Assembly: GCA_965221035.1 (NCBI GenBank)
Contig: OZ244860.1
Span: forward strand, 186,001 to 250,000
Direction of reading: 5' to 3'
Length of the DNA stretch: 64,000 nt
Origin: UBA6522 sp965221035
GTDB lineage: Bacteria; Pseudomonadota; Gammaproteobacteria; Steroidobacterales; Rariloculaceae
The position numbers were made by a program, and so were the translations under genes. This document shows, piece by piece, positions 53,587 to 60,950 of the stretch. Within the stretch, counting starts at the first letter, position 1, and every line of letters starts with the position of its first letter. Below the pieces are notes generated by a model. That model was not told the origin of the DNA. It did no database searches and saw only the letters and a list, made by a program, of their open reading frames with translations.

Positions 53587-54258
53587 TCAGCCCGCGGCGG
53601 TGCCGGCGCCGGACTGATCCTCCGCGGTTCCGGACCCTGCGGGCAGGAAGCCCGAATCATGCCCCTGGGACACCAGGACGATGAAATGGTCCGCCTTGGC
53701 CACCGCGTCCTTGATGTCGTGGGAAATCATTACCACACCGCAGCCCAGCTCCTGGCGTATTCCGTCCACGAGTTCGTCCAGCAGCTCCGCTCCCGCTATG
53801 TCCACGCCCTGGGCGGGTTCGTCCAGCACCAGAAGATTGGGCCGGTGAACCAGCGCCCGAGCCAACAGCAGTCGCTGAAACTCGCCGCCCGACAACGTTG
53901 TGACCAGGGGATCACCGAGGTGCTCCAGCCCAACCGAGGCCAGTGCGGTGTCCACCTCGCGTGTGGAACACCTTTCGGTCAACGTCATAAGGCGCCTCAT
54001 CGTCAGGGGCAGCGTGTGGCCCAGCGTGAGCCGTTGGGGAACGTAACCGACCCTCAGCGACGACGCGCGCCGGACCGTGCCCTCGGTCAGCTCGATGAGC
54101 CCCAGCATGGCCTTTACGCAGGTGGTCTTGCCGGCCCCGTTGGCGCCGATCACGCACACCAGTTCGCCACGGTTGACGGTCAGGTCGACATGCCGGATGA
54201 TCCAGCGTTGACCGCGTTTGATGCCAATGTCGCTGGCGACGAGAAGTGGATCGGACAG
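53587..54258 (-). CDS. znuC: Zinc ABC transporter ATPase ZnuC, apparent CTG start
   Basis: 223 residues if started at CTG 54258, which gives SDPLLVASDIGIKRGQRWII R before Walker A GANGAGKTTCVK, the usual ZnuC N-terminus. The frame has no ATG, GTG or TTG between its upstream stop (54291) and GTG 54159, which would cut off the first beta strands. A GGAG lies about 9 nt before the CTG. Signature LSGGEFQRLLLARAL, Walker B LLVLDEPAQGVD and H-loop MISHDIKDAV are intact. It powers zinc import with ZnuB and ZnuA. The alternatives are an upstream frameshift or a sequencing error. Confidence 0.9.
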   Translation of the reverse strand: MSDPLLVASDIGIKRGQRWIIRHVDLTVNRGELVCVIGANGAGKTTCVKAMLGLIELTEGTVRRASSLRVGYVPQRLTLGHTLPLTMRRLMTLTERCSTREVDTALASVGLEHLGDPLVTTLSGGEFQRLLLARALVHRPNLLVLDEPAQGVDIAGAELLDELVDGIRQELGCGVVMISHDIKDAVAKADHFIVLVSQGHDSGFLPAGSGTAEDQSGAGTAAG

Positions 54259-54368
54259 CGTAGTGCGCTCCGCCGTAAATTGGCTAGTCTATGGTGCAGG
54301 CTGATTGGCCGCAATGACAAGTTCGCATCTGTCAAGCTCCCATCGCGGACTGGAGAAATTGAATTGCC

Positions 54369-55382
54369 ATGACCACTAGTGGTTTGTGCCCTGTCGCTGT
54401 CTTGCCCGCCAGCGCGGCGTGTCGCTGCCGATGGGCGTCGGTCCGTGGTGCTCGCCGCGCGGCGCGTTCGATCGGCGTGATGTTGGCGGCGTTCGGCGTG
54501 ACCGCAAGTGCGGATGCCGCCGTTCGGGTGGCCGCCTCGATCAAGCCGGTGCATTCACTGGTTGCCGCGGTCATGGAAGGGGTGGATGGACCCGAACTCA
54601 TCATCCAGGGAACGACTTCCCCGCACAGCTTCAGCCTGCGTCCATCCGACGCCCGCAACATCCAGCAGGCGGAGCTCATCTTCATGGTTGAGGATGCGCT
54701 CGAAACCTCGCTCGCCGGTGGCATCGACTCGCTGGGCCGTGATGCCCGCGTGGTGAAACTCTTTCATGCCGAGGGCCTGTTGCGGCTGCCGCGGCGAGTG
54801 AGTGCGACCTTCGAGGGTCGGGATCACGAGGGGCAGCGCGGTAACGATGCGCATGGTGATGAAGCGATGGACATGCACATCTGGCTGGATCCGATCAATG
54901 CCCAGACCATGGTGCGCGCCATAGCCGAAACGCTATCCGCCGCGGATGCCGAGAATTCCGCTACATACACGGCGAATGCCAAGGCAGTGATCGACCGGCT
55001 TGATGGCTTGATTGCAAGTATCGATGCGGAAGTGGCGGGCGTGCGGGACCGGAATTTCATCGTCCTTCACGATGCCTATCAGTACTTCGAGAACCGATTC
55101 GGCCTGCTGGCGTCCGGGGCCGCCTGGATTTCGCCGGAACGCTCGCCCGGGGCGCGACGTATTCTGGAGTTGCGCGAGCTGGTCGGCCGTGCCGAAGTTG
55201 TCTGCGTGCTGACAGACTTGCAGTACGATTCCCAAATCGCCGAGGTCATCATCGAGGGCCAACAGGTGCGAACGGGAGCGGCGGATCCCCTCGGCGCGGA
55301 CCTCGATGTTGGCCCGGAGTTGTACTTCATGCTGCTGCGCGGCATGGCCGCGACGTTCACGGAGTGCCTGGCGGATCCGTAA
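54369..55382 (+). CDS. znuA: Zinc ABC transporter periplasmic binding protein ZnuA
   Basis: 337 residues. Long basic leader plus hydrophobic core (SIGVMLAAFGVTASADA), then VAASIKPVHSLVAAVMEGVD with the first metal His, TTSPHSFSLRPSDARN, the flexible acidic His-rich loop (EGRDHEGQRGNDAHGDEAM), MDMHIWLDPINAQ with the second His, and FIVLHDAYQYFENRFGL with the third. It captures Zn2+ in the periplasm and passes it to ZnuB. The gene diverges from znuC with a 110-bp promoter region (54259-54368) in which I see no standard Zur box. Its end overlaps the convergent hydrolase gene by 26 bp. Confidence 0.92.
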   Translation: MTTSGLCPVAVLPASAACRCRWASVRGARRAARSIGVMLAAFGVTASADAAVRVAASIKPVHSLVAAVMEGVDGPELIIQGTTSPHSFSLRPSDARNIQQAELIFMVEDALETSLAGGIDSLGRDARVVKLFHAEGLLRLPRRVSATFEGRDHEGQRGNDAHGDEAMDMHIWLDPINAQTMVRAIAETLSAADAENSATYTANAKAVIDRLDGLIASIDAEVAGVRDRNFIVLHDAYQYFENRFGLLASGAAWISPERSPGARRILELRELVGRAEVVCVLTDLQYDSQIAEVIIEGQQVRTGAADPLGADLDVGPELYFMLLRGMAATFTECLADP

Positions 55383-56541
55383 CGCCCGTTCCCGCACCAT
55401 CTGCGATGGTGGCGGCAAGTTCCGCCTTCAACCGGTGGACGCGACGCTCCAGCTCCCGAATGACCGCGGCGGTCTCCCTCGCGCCTTTCTCGCCGACGAA
55501 GAAGAAATGGTTGCCGCCGATATCGATGGCCAGCCTCGAGTGCGCGTCCCGCACGAGTTCCTGCAGCCTGTTGAAACGTTCCTCCGGCAGGTTCCTCGCG
55601 TTTGCCTCCCCACCCGCGTAACCGAAGAACAGGGTATTGGAGTTGATGTAACCCCAGGTGGCCCGGTCCATGAGCGCATGCCGGGGGTCCTGTTGTCCCG
55701 GAACGATCATGGCAACGAGCGGGTAGTCGGTCGCATAAAACTTCGTGTCCTGCATGTCGGCCCAATGATCCCGGTAAATGGTGTGCAGTTCCCCATCGTA
55801 GCGCAGCCCGCCGCCCAGCAGTTGCGCCGGCCAATGGCCCAGATAGGACGAATTGAAAACGTCGGCCGGGATGATTTCCGTGCGGCCGTTCTCCCTCGCG
55901 TTGGCTGCCAGGGCGCTTACGCCCGCGGGAGCGCCGGCCTGCCGTAGCGCGAGACCGCTGTCGTGCATCGAGACTCGGGTTCCCATGTTGACGGAGTTGG
56001 GCAGGGGTGGGGTCGCGGCCAGCGACACATGGAAATCAAGATCGATGCCCAGCCGCCGCGCGGCCTCCGCATAGGGTTGAACGCTCTTGCCCGCCATGCT
56101 CCAGACCGTGGCGATGACGGGACCGGTGAGCCCGTGTTCCTGCATGATCGCCCTGGTGATTTCGGCGGACCCGTGGCCCCAGGCCCTGACGGTGATGTCG
56201 GGGTGGGCTTCGTCGAATGCGCCGCTGTCCGTCAATACGGGATAGGAAATCCCCAGGAAATTGTAGCCCTCCCGACCGAGCCAATACGCAAGGAAATCCT
56301 CTTCCAGGCTACCCTCATGGCCGCCGTAGGCGATGCGCGCGAGGCTGCGCGCGCCGGGAATGAACACGACCAGGGGGGCGTCCTTCTCGGTTTCCAAGAA
56401 TTTCGAGATGAAGGGATACCCCGCGCCCATGCGCATCTCTTCGCCGTCCCACAGGTTCGCGGCAGTTGTGGTCTGCACTAATGCGACCAACAACAAGCCG
56501 ACAAGAAACCGCCCGGAAATGTCTGCAAACCGTCCACTCAT
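55357..56541 (-). CDS. Exported alpha/beta-hydrolase-like protein
   Basis: 394 residues with a signal peptide (FLVGLLLVALVQTTTA). Hydrolase-like order: LVVFIPGARSLARIAYGGHE for the oxyanion region, GYNFLGISYPVLTDSG, VIATVWSMAGKSV as nucleophile elbow (Ser in a WSMAG context rather than GxSxG), and GGNHFFFVGEKGARE near the C-terminus for the His. The lack of the first Gly in the elbow is unusual. Substrate unknown. Its start is 150 bp from the divergent ThDP enzyme gene, and they might share a regulator. Confidence 0.65.
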   Translation of the reverse strand: MSGRFADISGRFLVGLLLVALVQTTTAANLWDGEEMRMGAGYPFISKFLETEKDAPLVVFIPGARSLARIAYGGHEGSLEEDFLAYWLGREGYNFLGISYPVLTDSGAFDEAHPDITVRAWGHGSAEITRAIMQEHGLTGPVIATVWSMAGKSVQPYAEAARRLGIDLDFHVSLAATPPLPNSVNMGTRVSMHDSGLALRQAGAPAGVSALAANARENGRTEIIPADVFNSSYLGHWPAQLLGGGLRYDGELHTIYRDHWADMQDTKFYATDYPLVAMIVPGQQDPRHALMDRATWGYINSNTLFFGYAGGEANARNLPEERFNRLQELVRDAHSRLAIDIGGNHFFFVGEKGARETAAVIRELERRVHRLKAELAATIADGAGTGVTDPPGTP

Positions 56542-56693
56542 GCGTGTCTCTTCTGGTTGTACTGCCGCTCAAGATTATATTTCGACATGCGCCCCGCGAC
56601 GAATGCGCGATTTGAGTCTCAGGCTGCGAGGCCCGTCGGGTTGGTAGTAGTATTGGGACGCGAGAGCCAGTCTGCGTTGGGGGGTTGATAAAG

Positions 56694-58643
56694 ATGAAGA
56701 CGACAGACGAACACGGACCCGTTTCGGATCGGCGCGATTTCCTGAAAGGCGCTGCCGCAGGCGCCGCAACCGGCGCTGCGGCTCTGGCGGGCGGAACCTC
56801 CGCTGCCCAGGTGCAGCAAACCGATCAGGCCGCACGGGTGGTGGAGGCCGCCGAACCGGCGGTCGTCGCCGTGCCGGGGCCGACCGAAGCCCAGCTTGCG
56901 CGGGAGGAAGGCGACATCAGGCCGCCGGCGGTGACGCGTGCCGCCATGGCGCCGGGTTCCGATCTGATGGTGGAAGTGCTCCGGGACCTGGGGGTCGAAT
57001 ACGTTGCATCCAATCCGGGTTCGAGCTTCGAGGGCCTTCAGGAATCCATCATCAATCATGGCAGTCCGCCCAACCGGATGCCGGAGTTCATCACCGCCCT
57101 GCATGAAATGTCCGCGGTGGACATGGCCCACGGCTACGCCAAGGCGACGGGCAAGCCCATGGTGGCGTTGATCCACGGCGTGATCGGATTGACGAACGCC
57201 GCGATGGGTATCTACCAGGCCTACTACGACCGGTCGCCCGTGGTGCTGCTGGTCGGGCGGGACAATACCTTCATCCAGACCCATACCGCAGATGACATCG
57301 CGGGCCTGGTCCGCAGCTTCACCAAGTGGGACGCTCATCCGGCGACGTTGGAGGAGTCCTACGCCGCTCTGCACGAGGCGTATCATCGCGCGATGACCCC
57401 GCCGTGCGCGCCGACGCTGGTGGTGCTGGACACGGAATTGCAGAAGGAGGAAGCCCCGGGGATGCGGGTGCCGCCGGTTCCGGCATTCAGTGTACAGGGC
57501 ATCGATGCGGAACAGGCGCGGGCGATCGCCCGCGGACTGCTTGACGCCGAGAACCCGAGAATCAATGTTGGACGTCTGCGTACCCACGAGGGTGTGGCCC
57601 AGGCAGTCGAGCTTGCGGTACTGGTGGGCGCCTGCACCAGCTCGCGCGCGGCCGCCGGGCCGAACAGCTTTCCCAATCGCCATCCCCTGTGCGGGCCCGG
57701 CGCCGTCGGAGAGGATTACGACTACGTGCTGGGACTGGAGGCGCCGGGTGCCCAGACGGCGTTGCTTGGGCCCCACATCCGGACCATCGCGGACCGCGAC
57801 CCGACGCAGATCGGTCTGGGTGGAAACCGCATGAGGGGGCGCGGTTTCGTCCCCATCACCCCGCCGCCGGGAGACAACAACATCGATGCGGACGCCGAGG
57901 CGAGTCTGCCGGTCATCATTGAGGAAGTTCGACGTGCGCTCACCGGCGGCAAGCGTCGCGAGGTCGAGCGGCGGTCGGCTCGCCACGCCGAAGCCAACCG
58001 CGCTGCGGCAGTCGCCGGAGTACGCGCCGCCGCGCAAGCCAAGCGCGCCGGCTGGAACGGCAGTCCCGTTGCCACGGCCAGGGTCTACGCTGATCTGTGG
58101 CCGCTGATCGAGAACGAGGACTGGTGCCTGTCGTCGGGATCGCGCTTCTCCGGTGCCCATCACGCCGAGCTCTGGGCGCTCGACAAGCCGTACAGCTTCC
58201 TGGGCAGCTCCGGCGCGGGCGGCATCGGCTACGGTCTTGGGGCCTCTGTCGGCGCGGGGCTTGCCGCCAAGCATCGCGGACGGTTCGTCATCAATATCCA
58301 GAACGACGGCGACATCAATTACTGTCCCGGCGCGCTTTGGACGGCGGTGCATCACAAGTTGCCGGTCCTGTCCATCATGCACAACAATCGCGCCTGGCAT
58401 CAGGAACTCATGTTTGTGGCGTACATGACGGGCGTGCGCGGCCGTGGCACCGACCGGGGGCACATCGGCACGACGCTGCGCGATCCGCCCATCGACTATG
58501 CGAAGATGGCGCAAGCCTATGGCATGGCCGGTGAGGGACCGATCGAGGATCCCGGCGAGCTGGTGGCTGCCTACCGTCGCGGAATCGAGACCGTAAAGGG
58601 CGGCGAGCCCTACCTGATCGACGTGATCACGCAGCCGAGGTAG
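56694..58643 (+). CDS. Tat-exported thiamine-diphosphate-dependent enzyme
   Basis: 649 residues. The N-terminus SDRRDFLKGAAAGAATGAAA is a clear twin-arginine signal, so the folded cofactor-loaded protein should go to the periplasm. The rest is a POX/acetolactate-synthase-like three-domain ThDP enzyme: the activating Glu in FITALHEMSAVDMAHGYAKA, GLTNAAMGIYQAYYDRSPVV, and the ThDP-Mg motif in INIQNDGDINYCPGALWTAV with HNN about 30 residues later. Relatives decarboxylate 2-keto acids or join or split acyloins. The region of residues 290-400 is unlike the FAD domain of PoxB. A cytochrome c gene follows after 19 nt. Substrate unknown. Confidence 0.82.
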   Translation: MKTTDEHGPVSDRRDFLKGAAAGAATGAAALAGGTSAAQVQQTDQAARVVEAAEPAVVAVPGPTEAQLAREEGDIRPPAVTRAAMAPGSDLMVEVLRDLGVEYVASNPGSSFEGLQESIINHGSPPNRMPEFITALHEMSAVDMAHGYAKATGKPMVALIHGVIGLTNAAMGIYQAYYDRSPVVLLVGRDNTFIQTHTADDIAGLVRSFTKWDAHPATLEESYAALHEAYHRAMTPPCAPTLVVLDTELQKEEAPGMRVPPVPAFSVQGIDAEQARAIARGLLDAENPRINVGRLRTHEGVAQAVELAVLVGACTSSRAAAGPNSFPNRHPLCGPGAVGEDYDYVLGLEAPGAQTALLGPHIRTIADRDPTQIGLGGNRMRGRGFVPITPPPGDNNIDADAEASLPVIIEEVRRALTGGKRREVERRSARHAEANRAAAVAGVRAAAQAKRAGWNGSPVATARVYADLWPLIENEDWCLSSGSRFSGAHHAELWALDKPYSFLGSSGAGGIGYGLGASVGAGLAAKHRGRFVINIQNDGDINYCPGALWTAVHHKLPVLSIMHNNRAWHQELMFVAYMTGVRGRGTDRGHIGTTLRDPPIDYAKMAQAYGMAGEGPIEDPGELVAAYRRGIETVKGGEPYLIDVITQPR

Positions 58644-58662
58644 CGGGGCGGGAGCGAAAGAC

Positions 58663-59154
58663 ATGGAAAACATCCGGAGGCGATCTGGAAAGCGCAAGCG
58701 CGAAGCGGTCGGCCAGTTGACCGGGGTCGGTCCGGCCTCGCTGGTTGCGGCATGGCTGGCGGGCGTTGTCGGCGCTTCGGGCACCGCCGACGCCCAGCTA
58801 CCCCTGGGCGAAATCACTGGTGACGCGGACAACGGCAAGCAACTCTATTTCGAACACGCATGCTACGCCTGCCACGGATACACCGGCGAGACAGGTCACC
58901 AGATGAAGCTTGTCGGCAGCGGGTTCCTGCTCAACGAGCAGACGTTCATCACCTACCTGCGATTGCGCGCCGAGCAGAATCCGATACTGCCTTCCGAGAC
59001 GATGCCGAACTACCCGGAAAACAGCCTCGGCGACGATGACGCGAAGGACCTCTACGCCTACATCAGGACGTTCAGGGACAACGCGCCGCCCCTGGAGGAG
59101 ATTCCCACCCTGAATGCCATCATTGAATCGGCTGGAAGGCCGTACCAACCGTAG
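58663..59154 (+). CDS. Exported monohaem cytochrome c
   Basis: 163 residues. A long basic N-region and hydrophobic core (SLVAAWLAGVVGASGTADA|Q) form the signal. One haem site, ACYACHGYTG (CxxCH), and a likely axial Met in SETMPNYPENSLGDDD before the last helix DAKDLYAYIRTF are the class I pattern. It starts 19 nt after the Tat-exported ThDP enzyme and should be co-transcribed, so it is the natural electron acceptor of that enzyme. That partnership is inference from order and location. Confidence 0.85.
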   Translation: MENIRRRSGKRKREAVGQLTGVGPASLVAAWLAGVVGASGTADAQLPLGEITGDADNGKQLYFEHACYACHGYTGETGHQMKLVGSGFLLNEQTFITYLRLRAEQNPILPSETMPNYPENSLGDDDAKDLYAYIRTFRDNAPPLEEIPTLNAIIESAGRPYQP

Positions 59155-59205
59155 CGCGCGTTCCAGGTGTCGGGCCTGGCTTGGGCCCGCCTCGCGTTTC
59201 CGGGC

Positions 59206-60555
59206 CTACTGGGCCTGGCCGGTGACCGCCTCGCGTTCCTCGATGATTTTCCGCAACTGCTGTTGTTTCTCGCGGCTGATGGGATACCCCAGAAGCAGCG
59301 CGATGACGATGGTATAGGCCAGGACCGGCAGCGCCACGATCAGGTAACGCAGGCGTTGCAACGCTTCCTCGGTGTTGTTGATTCCGAGTTCGGGATCGAA
59401 CCCGAAGACCGCAAGGAACGAGAACCCGATGAAGATCGCGGTCCCGGAGGCCAGCTTGCTCGACAGCTGCAGCAGTGAGTAGTAAAGGCCCATGCGCTCG
59501 GAGCCGCTTTCGACGTGGTCCTGATCGCAGACGTCAGCCATCATGGTGCGGGGAAGAAACTCGTTCGCCGACGTGTTCAGGCCAACCACCAGGAATGCCG
59601 CGACGGTCAGGACCAGTTGTCCCGGTGGCAGCGCGAGAAGCACCAGGGGCGCGATGGCCCCGGTCGCAACGGCGATCTGCATGGCTCGGTGCTTGTTCCA
59701 CGATTGGCACAGATGCAGCCAGACGGGCAGGCCGAGCAGTCCGCCGACGATCAGGAATCCAAGAATGAAGCCGATCCGGTCTTCCAGCCCGAGGGAGTAG
59801 GAGACGAAAAACACGAACAGCCCCTGAACGAAATAGGTGGAGAACGTCAGCAGCGCGTTGACGACCAGCAGGCGCAGCAAGGCCATGTTCCCGAATACGA
59901 TCGCCGCGCCGCGACGGATGCCCAGGCGGGGCCGATTGGGTGATTCGCGTTCCGGCAGGCTGAAGATGGCCATGACCGCGGTCAGCGGCAACAGAATGAT
60001 CAGAAACCATCCGATCGACGAGACCAGCTCCGGATAGGTGAGCGCCGCGAACCGCTCCAGCACCGCCGGCACAAGGCTCATCATGATTCCGCCGATCATG
60101 ACCATGACCTGCAACAGTCCGGTGATCCGGGAGCGGCGGTCGTAGTCGCGGGAAAGCTCGAGCGCCCAGGACGTATGGCTGATAGACCAGGCATTGAAAC
60201 CGACGTAGAGCAGCGAAAGCGACACCAGGAGGTAGAGGCCGGAGGCGGCCTCGGGCGGGTTGTAGACCAACAGGATGGACAACACCAACACAGGCACGGA
60301 CGCCACCAGCCACGGCCGCCGGCGTCCCCAGCGCGTCGTGTAGCTGTCCATCAGTACACCACAGGTTGGGGCCACGATCATGTCGACGATCTTGACCAGC
60401 AGGAAGATCAGTCCCACCGTGGCCGCGCCGAGCCCCCCCTGTTCCGCATAGAGGCTCGGAAGAAATACGAATACCGACACTAGCAGGGAGTTCAGCCCGA
60501 GGGCGGGCAGGGAAAACCCGATCATGCGCGTGTTGCTGGCAAAAATGTCGCTCAT
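59206..60555 (-). CDS. GPH/MFS-type cation symporter
   Basis: 449 residues with 12 hydrophobic helices. The loop after helix 2, IVDMIVAPTCGVLMDSYTTR WGRRRPWLV, is the GPH-family (MelB-like) signature, and SWALELSRDYDRRSRITGLL follows helix 4. GPH carriers import sugars or other small organic molecules with Na+ or H+. Convergent with the cytochrome c gene; the substrate cannot be read. It might bring in products of the neighbouring exported enzymes. Confidence 0.85.
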   Translation of the reverse strand: MSDIFASNTRMIGFSLPALGLNSLLVSVFVFLPSLYAEQGGLGAATVGLIFLLVKIVDMIVAPTCGVLMDSYTTRWGRRRPWLVASVPVLVLSILLVYNPPEAASGLYLLVSLSLLYVGFNAWSISHTSWALELSRDYDRRSRITGLLQVMVMIGGIMMSLVPAVLERFAALTYPELVSSIGWFLIILLPLTAVMAIFSLPERESPNRPRLGIRRGAAIVFGNMALLRLLVVNALLTFSTYFVQGLFVFFVSYSLGLEDRIGFILGFLIVGGLLGLPVWLHLCQSWNKHRAMQIAVATGAIAPLVLLALPPGQLVLTVAAFLVVGLNTSANEFLPRTMMADVCDQDHVESGSERMGLYYSLLQLSSKLASGTAIFIGFSFLAVFGFDPELGINNTEEALQRLRYLIVALPVLAYTIVIALLLGYPISREKQQQLRKIIEEREAVTGQAQ

Positions 60556-60950
60556 GGAAAAGTCTCGCTTCTGGTCGACCGGTGGATTGCCGCAGCCGGG
60601 TATCCCGAAAACGGAATGGCGTGAAGGGGCCGGATGGTTGCCACAGTGGGCTATGCGCCGACGGGATTGACCGTCTCGACCGCGTCGAATTCATCGAAAT
60701 TGAAGGGCGCTGGCATCCGGCTTGTTCCTGTGTTTCTGGTTGCGCTTGGCGAATGTACAACAATTCGTCCGCTGTCGGCGAGTTTCGGTTTCAATCCGGT
60801 AGGCTTAAAGCGTACACTAGGAGCGTCGCAGGACCGGGGCAGTTCGGAACGTCTGCAATTCCTTGGGCCCACCGGTGATGCGGGCGTGCGCCCGGGCCAC
60901 GTTGCCGGTGGGCGCGTTTCTGTTCAGGGGATGTGACAACGGGAGGCGTC
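60556..60950. other. Divergent intergenic region before the second TonB receptor
   Basis: 395 bp between the starts of the MFS gene and the TonB receptor. Small frames exist on both strands, but none has a recognisable product or ribosome site. The region must hold both promoters; I see no operator palindrome or riboswitch-like structure. Confidence 0.5.

Noticed and set aside
54259..54368. Zur box between znuC and znuA
   Set aside because: I looked for the usual TGTTATA-type palindrome and for other strong inverted repeats and found none that I could defend.
56619..58838. Reverse-strand open frame of about 740 codons over the ThDP enzyme
   Set aside because: The forward frame has a Tat signal, ThDP motifs and a ribosome site; the reverse frame has none and a composition typical of shadows.
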